Assembly: GCA_937871685.1 (NCBI GenBank)
Contig: CALMOL010000372.1
Span: 1-5,941 of the forward strand
Direction: 5' to 3'
Source: an uncultured Verrucomicrobiota bacterium
GTDB lineage: Bacteria > Verrucomicrobiota > Verrucomicrobiia > Chthoniobacterales > SZAS-18
DNA: 5,941 nt
Position 1 is the first letter of the stretch. Every line of letters starts with the position of its first letter. The position numbers and the translations under genes were made by a program. This document shows positions 1-5,208 of the stretch, piece by piece. The notes beneath the pieces are model-generated. The model did no database searches. It saw only the letters and a list, made by a program, of their open reading frames with translations, and was not told the DNA's origin.

Positions 1-1040
1 TCGTGGATCTGCGCGGCGGCGGCGTGGTCCTCACGCGCGCGCCCGGCGCGGTGCTCGGCCACGCGCGCCTGGAGCGCATCGGCGGCGCGCCCGTGCTCCT
101 GCATGGCGAGACAGCTGGCGCGGCCGTCCTCTCCTGCGAGATCACCGGCAACCTCGGCACGTCGAACTGGCACGCCGGAATCGTCCTGTCCGACCGGAAC
201 GTCCTGCTCGACGACGACCCGCGCACGCTGCTGAATCCCGACGGCCACGGCGCCATCGAGCAGCCCATCCAGACCCGCCTGCGCGGGCCGCGCCGCGCGG
301 TGGTTGCCTTCAATTGGATCGCCCTCAACCGATCCTCCGGCTTCTACGGCGACGGCGCGGTCGAGGCCGTGGTCTTCGACAACGTGATCGAGGGCAACTC
401 GAAGGAAGGCGTCTGCCTCGACAACGGCGCCACCGCGAACGTGCTCGCGATGAACGTGATCCGCCGCAACGGCGGCCGCTGGGGCCACACGGACGCGGAC
501 CTCGCGCGCGACTTCGTGGGCGCGCTCGGCCGGCTGCCCGACGGCACCTCGCCGGCCAAGACGCCGGGCGTCTCGCTCGACAACGCGCTGCACAACGTGG
601 TCTATGCCAACCAGATCGACGGCAACCACGGCGGCGGCATCAAGATGGTGCGCACCGCGTTCTTCAACCTCGTGGGCCTCAACGTCCTCACCGACAACAA
701 CGCGGGGGCAAATCCGCGCTTCCATTTCTTCGGCGTCGAGCTGGGCGCCGCCGCGGCCGACGTGCCGGTGAGCGACCTCGACTTCACCCCCTGCCGCGGG
801 AACGTGGTCTTCGGCAACGCGATCCGCGGATCGCACTACGCGGGCATCTTCCTCGGCGCCGGCTCGACCGAGAACGACCTCTTCGACAACGCGGTCTTCG
901 GCGCGACGAACTGGGCTCTGGAGCAGGCGCGCCCGCAGGCTAATCCAAGCTTGAACAACCTGACGAACCTGCCCTCGCGAAACATCGATCCCGGCTTGGA
1001 TGCCGGCTTGCTGAAGTCAACGAAGGGCCGCTTCGACTAG
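1..1040 (+). CDS. Right-handed parallel beta-helix repeat protein, C-terminal part (5' end outside window)
   Basis: The frame is open from the left edge to the TAG at 1038-1040, giving about 345 visible residues; the GTG at position 3 is only the first possible start in view, and the real start lies upstream. Numbering from that GTG, PbH1-type coils recur: VVFDNVIEGNSKEGVCLDNG near 123-142, VVYANQIDGNHGGGIKM near 199-215, and VVFGNAIRGSHYAGIFLGAG near 268-287. They share the pattern (A/G/D)N-x-I-x-G-(N/S)-x-x-x-G-(I/V)-x-L, with Asn ladders typical of NosD/pectate-lyase-like solenoids. Members of this superfamily bind or cleave polysaccharide, or serve as surface or periplasmic proteins. No catalytic residues can be assigned here, and the signal peptide, if any, is outside the window. 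The polar end NIDPGLDAGLLKSTKGRFD lies outside the repeats. The fold is fairly certain; substrate and function are unknown. Confidence 0.85.
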   Translation, partial: VDLRGGGVVLTRAPGAVLGHARLERIGGAPVLLHGETAGAAVLSCEITGNLGTSNWHAGIVLSDRNVLLDDDPRTLLNPDGHGAIEQPIQTRLRGPRRAVVAFNWIALNRSSGFYGDGAVEAVVFDNVIEGNSKEGVCLDNGATANVLAMNVIRRNGGRWGHTDADLARDFVGALGRLPDGTSPAKTPGVSLDNALHNVVYANQIDGNHGGGIKMVRTAFFNLVGLNVLTDNNAGANPRFHFFGVELGAAAADVPVSDLDFTPCRGNVVFGNAIRGSHYAGIFLGAGSTENDLFDNAVFGATNWALEQARPQANPSLNNLTNLPSRNIDPGLDAGLLKSTKGRFD

Positions 1041-1180
1041 GCATCCCTTCCATGGCCGCGCCGTTGGTGTCCCGGTGCAGTGCGCATGGCAACGAGGTTC
1101 AAGGTTGGAGAGTGGGTGTTGCCGCCACTACTCGGGGCAAAGGATGCGAAATCTGTGGCTGGTCCGCCGCGGCGCCTTCT

Positions 1181-1432
1181 TCATGCACAAAAGCGCAGCC
1201 GTGCACCTTTTTTGTGCAGACGTGGACCTTGGAAGTGGAACGTTTCACAAAAAAAGCGCACCGATGCGCTTTGGAAGTGCCGCCGAGCGTCTTTTCCGTG
1301 GAAGCAGGCGCCTTTTTTGTGCGGCCGTGCGCTGCCAAAGCGGAGAGCTGCGCCTCGGAAGTGGAACGATGCGCGTTCAAAGCGAAGCGCTGAGCCGGCG
1401 AGGTCGGCAATTGCCCGAAAAAGGTGCAAAGG
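1181..1432. repeat. Degenerate 21-bp tandem repeat array, about 12 units, with three core classes
   Basis: Units begin at 1181, 1202, 1223, 1244, 1265, 1286, 1307, 1328, 1349, 1370, 1391 and 1412; a faint unit may precede them at 1160. Each can be read as seven triplets. The first is usually TGC or TGG, the second often GCC, ACC or GCG, the third and fourth form a variable core, the fifth is GTG or GCG, and the last two are rich in A, C and G. Exact copies show the period: CCTTTTTTGTGC at 1206 and 1311 (5 x 21 apart), and GGAAGTGGAACG at 1231 and 1357 (6 x 21 apart). Because 21 is a multiple of three and stops are rare, several frames on both strands are open, giving heptads such as CTFFVQT and WTLEVER. 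Periodicity continues in phase past a TGA at 1391-1393, so coding is doubtful. No associated gene is recognisable. I do not know a named family for this array. Confidence 0.8.
1184..1218. repeat. Perfect 9-bp inverted repeat inside the 21-bp array
   Basis: TGCACAAAA at 1184-1192 is the exact reverse complement of TTTTGTGCA at 1210-1218, leaving a 17-nt loop. A second, longer pairing is possible between CACAAAAAAAGCGC at 1246-1259 and GCGCCTTTTTTGTG at 1308-1321 (13 of 14 positions). The T-rich arm at 1208-1216 can also pair with 1246-1254. The array could therefore adopt alternative hairpins as RNA or single-stranded DNA. The pairing is seen directly; that it forms or matters is inference. 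Confidence 0.6.
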
Positions 1433-1779
1433 GCGGTGGGTGCCCAGGATTCTTGTCGGGCGATGCTTGACGCTCCGACGACCATGGATTGAAGCCTCCG
1501 TCCTAACGAGAAGCGCTTTGCTGCCTGCGACCATGATCAGATAGCGGGAGATCGGCGTGGGCGGGTGAGGGACGCCCCTACGGCACCCTCAGTGGCCCCT
1601 CCGGGGACACCCTTACCACCGCATAGGTTGAATGGTTCGATTCGGTGAGGTCATCGCACTCGGCATTGTCGTGTCGGGTGGCGTTTGACCCGCTTGCCCA
1701 AGATGCCAGCCTTGCCGCACCCCAGAAGGGCGGCCGGTCCCCTCGCGCCGCATGCTGCGTTCCCATCAATGCCCTCCGC
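1433..1779. other. Non-coding stretch between the repeat array and the response regulator
   Basis: No gene is convincing here. Frames running through the region lack recognisable motifs and belong to the same accidental open frames that cover the array. The first part, to about 1560, shows nothing I can interpret. The second part (about 1570-1620) is C-rich, with a small hairpin and short direct repeats listed separately. An in-frame GTG at 1645 could extend the response regulator by 45 residues. That extension has no receiver-domain character, so I treat this stretch as leader DNA. No clear -35/-10 pair was found. Confidence 0.5.
1573..1615 (+). promoter_or_regulatory. C-rich direct repeats and small hairpin upstream of the response regulator
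   Basis: CACCCTCA at 1584-1591 and CACCCTTA at 1608-1615 are direct repeats starting 24 bp apart with one mismatch; CGCCCCTA at 1573-1580 is a looser third copy. Between them GTG-G-CCCC (1592-1599) and GGGG-A-CAC (1603-1610) form a seven-pair stem with one G/A mismatch and a TCC loop. This could be an operator for a dimeric regulator, perhaps the downstream response regulator itself, or a leader hairpin. It lies about 165-205 bp before the chosen start. Function is inferred from position only. Confidence 0.25.
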
Positions 1780-2538
1780 ATGAGTTCCGTCGAATCTGCC
1801 CTTCCTTCCTCACCCTCCCAGCGCGTCCGCGTCCTCATCGTGGATGATCATCCGGTATTTCGGGAAGGGATTGCTACCTTGATAGGCCGCGTGCCGGGCG
1901 TGGAAATCTGCGGCGAGGCTGCGTCCGCGCCCGCGGCACTCGACGCCATGCGCCGCCTGGAGCCGGACGTGGCGCTCGTGGATATTTCCCTGCCGGGGGC
2001 GAATGGACTCGAACTTACGAAATCCATGCTCTCCGAGCGGCCCAAGCTTCGGATCATCGTTCTTTCGATGCACGACGAATCGCTCTACGCCCTGCGTGCG
2101 CTCAAGGCTGGCGCGCGCGGCTACGTGATGAAGTCGGAGGCGAGCGGCTCCATCGTCGCCGCCCTCACGAAGGTGAGCAGCGGCTCGATCTACGTGTCCA
2201 CGCGCTACGCCGAGCAGTTGATTTACAAAGCCGTGCAATCGCTGGAAAGCGGCTCGGGCTCGCCGGTGGACGGACTTTCCGACCGCGAGCTGGAGGTGCT
2301 TCAGCATCTTGGCCAGGGCAAGGGCACGCGCACCGTGGCAGCCGAGTTGGGCCTGAGTGTGAAGACGATCGAGACTCATCGTGCGCACATCAAGGAGAAA
2401 CTCGGCCTGCGCGACGCCGCCGAGTTGGTGCGCTTCGCCACCGACTGGGTCACCCACGAGGGTGGGTTGGGAAGTGGGTCCGCGGAGCCACCCGCTCCTG
2501 CCTTGGCCGGCGCGACCAACGGTGCCTCGGCGGGTTGA
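1780..2538 (+). CDS. NarL/FixJ-family (LuxR-type) DNA-binding response regulator
   Basis: This 252-residue protein has the usual two-domain layout and length. A receiver domain (about residues 16-130) carries the acidic pair D22-D23 (VLIVDDHPVFREG), the phospho-acceptor D68 in VALVDISLPGANG, the switch Ser in IVLSMHD (S96) and the invariant Lys in GYVMKSE (K118). A GerE/LuxR helix-turn-helix (about 165-222) contains LSDRELEVLQHLGQGKG and the recognition helix VKTIETHRAHIKEKLGL. The last 25-30 residues are a Gly/Ala/Pro/Ser-rich, probably disordered tail. A sensor kinase would phosphorylate D68 to favour dimerisation and promoter binding. No kinase lies in the window, so it is an orphan here. 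I chose ATG 1780 because the receiver begins soon after it. It has no clear Shine-Dalgarno sequence, and an in-frame GTG at 1645 is the alternative. Target genes are unknown. Confidence 0.93.
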   Translation: MSSVESALPSSPSQRVRVLIVDDHPVFREGIATLIGRVPGVEICGEAASAPAALDAMRRLEPDVALVDISLPGANGLELTKSMLSERPKLRIIVLSMHDESLYALRALKAGARGYVMKSEASGSIVAALTKVSSGSIYVSTRYAEQLIYKAVQSLESGSGSPVDGLSDRELEVLQHLGQGKGTRTVAAELGLSVKTIETHRAHIKEKLGLRDAAELVRFATDWVTHEGGLGSGSAEPPAPALAGATNGASAG

Positions 2539-2662
2539 AGCGGGTGCGGTCTTTGCTGGTGGCTGGGCAAGCGCTCCTCTGCTTGACGCTAGTATCCGAC
2601 ATCGGCCTGAGGCGAGGGTCAGAGGCGGGCTTGAGGCATCTCCGGGCCGTCGGGCAAACGAT

Positions 2663-2681
2663 GGGAGTTCTTTCCACTCCC
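2663..2681 (+). promoter_or_regulatory. Perfect 6-bp hairpin directly before the hydrolase start codon
   Basis: GGGAGT at 2663-2668 pairs exactly with ACTCCC at 2676-2681 around a seven-base loop, and the ATG follows at 2683. The left arm contains GGGAG, the only Shine-Dalgarno-like sequence nearby, but it sits 15 nt from the ATG. As mRNA the hairpin would mask this element, so it might limit translation. The gene may instead be translated without a Shine-Dalgarno sequence. The pairing is seen; the regulatory role is inferred. Confidence 0.4.
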
Positions 2682-2682
2682 T

Positions 2683-3537
2683 ATGGCCCAGCAAATCCTT
2701 CTCGATGAGTCCAGCATCGCCGACATCATCGGTTCTCGTTCCGAGGACGGCACCACCGAGGTCGCGCCGGACCTTTCCTATCGTCGGCTCGCGCTGGTGA
2801 ACGTGGCGTTCTACGGTGCGCCAGACGCGGGTGATCGCCACTGGGTCTTGATCGACGCCGGTCTCTTCGGCGCCACGCGATTCCTCGTCTCGTCCGCGGA
2901 GGAACGCTTCGGTGCGGGCACGCGGCCGGCGGCCATCATCCTGACCCACGGTCACTTCGATCACGTGGGGGGCTTGCCCGAGCTCGCGGAGAAATGGGAG
3001 GTGCCGGTTTACGCGCACCCGCTGGAGCTGCCCTTCCTCAATGGCCAGCGATCGTATCCGCCGCCCGACACGAGCGTCGGCGGTGGCGTGATGCCATGGT
3101 TGGCGCCGCTCTTCCCGCGCGGCCCGATCAATCTTGGGCAATGGCTGAAGCCCCTGCCAGCGGACGGCTCGATCCCGGGAATGCCGGGGTGGCGTTGGTT
3201 GCATACGCCTGGCCACGCGCCAGGGCACGTCTCGCTGTGGCGCGAGTCGGACCGAACGATCGTCGTGGGCGACGCGTTTGTGACCACGGCGCAAGAGTCC
3301 GCCTACGCTGTGGCCACGCAGGCACCGGAGATGCACGGGCCGCCGCGCTATTTCACGCCCGACTGGTCCAGCGCGCACGAGTCCGTGCGACAGCTCGCCG
3401 CGCTGGAGCCCGAAGTTGTCGTCACAGGCCACGGCCGGGCAATGCGCGGCGCCGACATGCGCCGCGCGCTGCACACGTTGGCCGATCAATTCGTCCAGGT
3501 GGCGATGCCCGAGAAGCTGCGGCCCGGCGCGGTCTAA
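2683..3537 (+). CDS. Metallo-beta-lactamase-fold hydrolase
   Basis: The protein is 284 residues, normal for a single-domain MBL-fold hydrolase. Metal-binding motifs appear in order: THGHFDHVGG (H89, H91, D93, H94), HTPGHAPGH (H178 the likely ligand), VVGDAFVT (D197 the bridging Asp) and VVTGHG (H250). The set is complete, so the enzyme is probably active with two metal ions, usually zinc. YFTPDWSSAHESVRQLAALEP followed by GHGRAMRG resembles the large group of generic MBL-fold hydrolases in Pfam Lactamase_B. These include lactonases, thioesterases and glyoxalase-II-like enzymes, and the substrate cannot be read from sequence. There is no signal peptide, so it is likely cytoplasmic. It starts 144 bp after the response regulator, on the same strand, so co-transcription is possible but unproven. 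ATG 2683 is the only sensible start. The TAA overlaps the stop of an apparent convergent minus-strand remnant. Confidence 0.92.
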   Translation: MAQQILLDESSIADIIGSRSEDGTTEVAPDLSYRRLALVNVAFYGAPDAGDRHWVLIDAGLFGATRFLVSSAEERFGAGTRPAAIILTHGHFDHVGGLPELAEKWEVPVYAHPLELPFLNGQRSYPPPDTSVGGGVMPWLAPLFPRGPINLGQWLKPLPADGSIPGMPGWRWLHTPGHAPGHVSLWRESDRTIVVGDAFVTTAQESAYAVATQAPEMHGPPRYFTPDWSSAHESVRQLAALEPEVVVTGHGRAMRGADMRRALHTLADQFVQVAMPEKLRPGAV

Positions 3538-3690
3538 GCCGGGGCCAGCAAGAAGCGCCACGTCATCGTCACGCACGTCGTCTTCGGGCTGCCGTCGCTT
3601 CCGCCCTGGGCCTCCAGTGCAACCTTGGCGTGAAGAGTTGCGGCGCGGGGGCGGCAATGCGCGGTCCGGCGGGGACCTGAGCTTCGTCTA
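3534..3690 (-). pseudogene. Probable remnant of a convergent minus-strand gene (3' end), frameshifted
   Basis: Reading leftward, the last 35 or so codons before a TAG at 3536-3534 give KVALEAQGGSDGSPKTTC and then VTMTWRFLLAPA, with about 80% GC at third positions, as in a real gene end. Further upstream (about 3640-3690) the coding-like sequence VPAGPRIAAPAPQLFT lies in a different frame, so a one-base shift near 3625-3640 would join the two. Still further right (about 3765-3845), LWAGDLNRIQVRLRLVGDEG in a third frame, bounded by stops, may be another piece. The stop shares bases with the TAA of the hydrolase, a common arrangement for genuine tail-to-tail genes. I do not recognise the family. 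It may be a decayed gene, a sequencing indel, or chance. Confidence 0.33.
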
Positions 3691-3741
3691 ATGAGGGCAT
3701 TGGTCGTGTTAAACGTCGGCCCCCGTGGTAGGCCATATGGC

Positions 3742-3936
3742 ATGCGCCTTGACCTGGAACTTTCATCATCACCGGGCTTCGCCGCGGCTGCCCTCGTCAC
3801 CGACCAGGCGCAAACGCACTTGGATGCGATTCAGATCTCCGGCCCAGAGTTACTTCTGCGGCGAATTGAAGGTAAACCGGTGCCGCCGAAGATCGATGAA
3901 CAAGCCCCAGCCAAGGGAGCGCCATGGACTTCCTGA
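3742..3936 (+). CDS. Possible small hypothetical protein overlapping the next gene
   Basis: This weak candidate encodes 64 residues beginning MRLDLELSSSPGFAAAALVT and ending in a polar stretch with KPVPPKIDEQAPAKGAPWTS. An earlier in-frame ATG at 3691 would give 81 residues. GGTAGG at 3727-3732 could serve as a ribosome binding site for the ATG at 3742. Its stop at 3934-3936 overlaps the start of the next gene by 13 nt, as coupled genes often do. Against it, codon use is less GC-biased than in the clear genes, no domain is recognisable, and the opposite strand has a competing gene-like signal. I cannot assign a function. Confidence 0.22.
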   Translation: MRLDLELSSSPGFAAAALVTDQAQTHLDAIQISGPELLLRRIEGKPVPPKIDEQAPAKGAPWTS

Positions 3937-4178
3937 GCCACCTTCAGTGGCCGGCGATGGTGGTTACCACCTTGTCCGTGTGGCTGTGCGCCTCCCAAGC
4001 CGAGGCAAAGCGAAGCTGGGGGTTTTGGTGTTCCCTGCTTTCCAACGCGCTGTGGATCGCTTGGGGATACCACGATGGCGCCTGGGCGCTCATCAGCCTC
4101 CAAGTCTGCCTGATCGCCTTGAACGTGCGCGGCATCCGGAAAAACGACAGCAAGAGTCACGCGGGCCGCAGTTGCTGA
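3924..4178 (+). CDS. Small membrane protein with three predicted helices (PnuC/SemiSWEET-like half-bundle layout)
   Basis: The protein has 84 residues. AAGGGAG at 3913-3919, four bases before the ATG, supports this start. Three hydrophobic segments follow at about 8-24 (WPAMVVTTLSVWLCAS), 33-50 (GFWCSLLSNALWIAWGYH) and 53-69 (AWALISLQVCLIALNVR). They are joined by a short basic loop (AEAKRS) and a tight HDG turn, and the tail is polar and basic (RGIRKNDSKSHAGRS). The pattern of a helix, a Trp/Asn-rich helix ending at a turn, then a third helix with Asn followed by Arg resembles one half-bundle of PnuC or SemiSWEET-type transporters, but the PQ motif is absent. It might dimerise to form a small-solute carrier; this is inference. 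By the positive-inside tendency, the basic loop and C-terminus would lie on the cytoplasmic side. It converges on the flavoprotein gene, with 78 bp between. Confidence 0.78.
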   Translation: MDFLSHLQWPAMVVTTLSVWLCASQAEAKRSWGFWCSLLSNALWIAWGYHDGAWALISLQVCLIALNVRGIRKNDSKSHAGRSC

Positions 4179-4256
4179 TTCCAGATCGGTCCAGCGCGTC
4201 GCCGCCTCGCCTAAAAGGAGAGCCGGTGTGCCCCGCAAGGAGCAGAGGCAAAAAGG

Positions 4257-5162
4257 TCACGCTTCGAAGCCCTCGAAGTCCTGCTCGCACAGGGCCTCGT
4301 TGACGGCGAAGGCGGCCTTGGTGCCTTCCGCCGCCGCGATGATCACGAGTTGCAGGCCTCGCGCCGCGTTGCCGACGGCGAACACGCCCGGCACGCTGGT
4401 CTGCTGGCGCTCGTCGCATTCGATTTGATCTTCATCGTTGAAAGCGCAGCCGAGCGCCTTCCCGAGCGGGGAATGCTGCCTTTGGCGGGGCGAGAAGAAG
4501 AGGGCGGCGCATTCCAGGGGAGGAGCGCCCTCGAAGACGATGCGCTGCAACGCGTCGCCATCCCCCTCAAGGCGCAAGACGCGCTCGTGCCGTGTGGCCA
4601 TGCCAGTTCGGCGGAGCGTCGCGGACTCCTCCGCGGAGAAGCTCCGCCCGCCATCGGTGCACAAGACAAGGTGGCGGCTCCACTGCCGCACCTCGGCGGC
4701 AAGCGAGAGCGCGGCCGCGTCCCCGCCATACACCGCCAGGACTTGATCGCGGTGCTCCCAGCCATCGCAATACGGGCACTGGTGAACCCCGCGGCCATAA
4801 AAGCGTTCGAACCCGGGGACCGGCGGCATCTCGTCGATGATGCCCGTGGCGAGGAGCACCATGCGCGGCGAGACCTTGCTGCCATCGGCGAGGGTCACAT
4901 CGAAGCCTTTGTCTCGCCGCTTGATCTCCTCGACGGCGACCGAGCGAAGCTCAATGCACGGATAGCGGCCCAACTCCTCTCGCGCCATCCGAAGGAATTC
5001 CTGCGGGGGCGTGCCGTCGCGAGTGATGAAGCCGCGCAGGGCCCGCGACGTCGCGTTGCGCGGCCGGCCCGTGTCGCAAACCAACACGCGACGCCGACAA
5101 CGCCCCAGCGCTAGCGCGGCGCTCAATCCCGAGGCACCGCCGCCGGCGATCAATACATCCAT
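4257..5162 (-). CDS. Thioredoxin-reductase-like FAD/NAD(P)-dependent oxidoreductase (CPYC)
   Basis: The protein is 301 residues, the usual length for low-molecular-weight thioredoxin-reductase-like flavoproteins. The N-terminal FAD-binding Rossmann motif is VLIAGGGASGLSAALALGR (GGGASG at 7-12), followed by the acidic end of the second strand at D30. ATG at 104-107 lies in VLLATGIIDEMP. The redox-active pair is C129-P-Y-C132 in HQCPYCDGWE, differing from CATC of E. coli TrxB. The second nucleotide site, VYGGDAAALSLAAE (144-157), is followed by LVLCTDGG rather than the HRRxxxR motif that selects NADPH in classical thioredoxin reductase. The C-terminal FAD motif reads TSVPGVFAVGNAARGLQLVIIAAAEG, with Asn where classical enzymes have Asp. 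It probably reduces a disulfide substrate in the cytoplasm, but partner and cofactor are unknown. ATG 5162 is chosen because the FAD motif begins at once; no strong Shine-Dalgarno sequence is visible. It lies 46 bp downstream of the DUF892 gene and is probably co-transcribed. Confidence 0.92.
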   Translation of the reverse strand: MDVLIAGGGASGLSAALALGRCRRRVLVCDTGRPRNATSRALRGFITRDGTPPQEFLRMAREELGRYPCIELRSVAVEEIKRRDKGFDVTLADGSKVSPRMVLLATGIIDEMPPVPGFERFYGRGVHQCPYCDGWEHRDQVLAVYGGDAAALSLAAEVRQWSRHLVLCTDGGRSFSAEESATLRRTGMATRHERVLRLEGDGDALQRIVFEGAPPLECAALFFSPRQRQHSPLGKALGCAFNDEDQIECDERQQTSVPGVFAVGNAARGLQLVIIAAAEGTKAAFAVNEALCEQDFEGFEA

Positions 5163-5208
5163 CGCGCGGGGCGGGTCTCGGGAAGCGTGGGCGACAAAGG
5201 CAAGCCGA

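Noticed and set aside
1181..1432. CRISPR array
   Set aside because: There is no constant repeat alternating with unique spacers; the period is only 21 bp, the variation lies inside the units, and no cas genes are present.
1052..1544. Overlapping plus- and minus-strand open frames covering the repeat array, including a 113-residue frame with Cys-starting heptads
   Set aside because: They are open because a 21-bp period keeps phase in every frame and stops are rare in the units. There is no ribosome binding site or known domain, and the repeat continues past the stop of the best frame.
1645..1779. GTG start giving a 45-residue N-terminal extension of the response regulator
   Set aside because: The extension resembles no receiver-domain sequence, and the ATG at 1780 places the receiver at the usual distance from the N-terminus.
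2583..2595. TTGACG and TAGTAT as promoter boxes before the hydrolase
   Set aside because: The two hexamers are adjacent rather than about 17 bp apart, and neither has a partner at the right distance.
1810..3657. 615-residue minus-strand open frame opposite the response regulator and hydrolase
   Set aside because: Its residues are Arg/Gly/Ala-rich antisense sequence without motifs, while both plus-strand genes have complete family motifs.
4179..4256. Bidirectional terminator between the convergent membrane-protein and flavoprotein genes
   Set aside because: No convincing GC-rich stem followed by a T-run was found on either strand.
4228..4428. Plus-strand frame of 66 codons starting GTG (VPRKEQRQKGH) with AAAAGGAG seven bases upstream
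   Set aside because: The ribosome-binding-like sequence is good, but most of the frame lies antisense to the conserved C-terminus of the flavoprotein and its sequence is low-information. It remains only a remote possibility.
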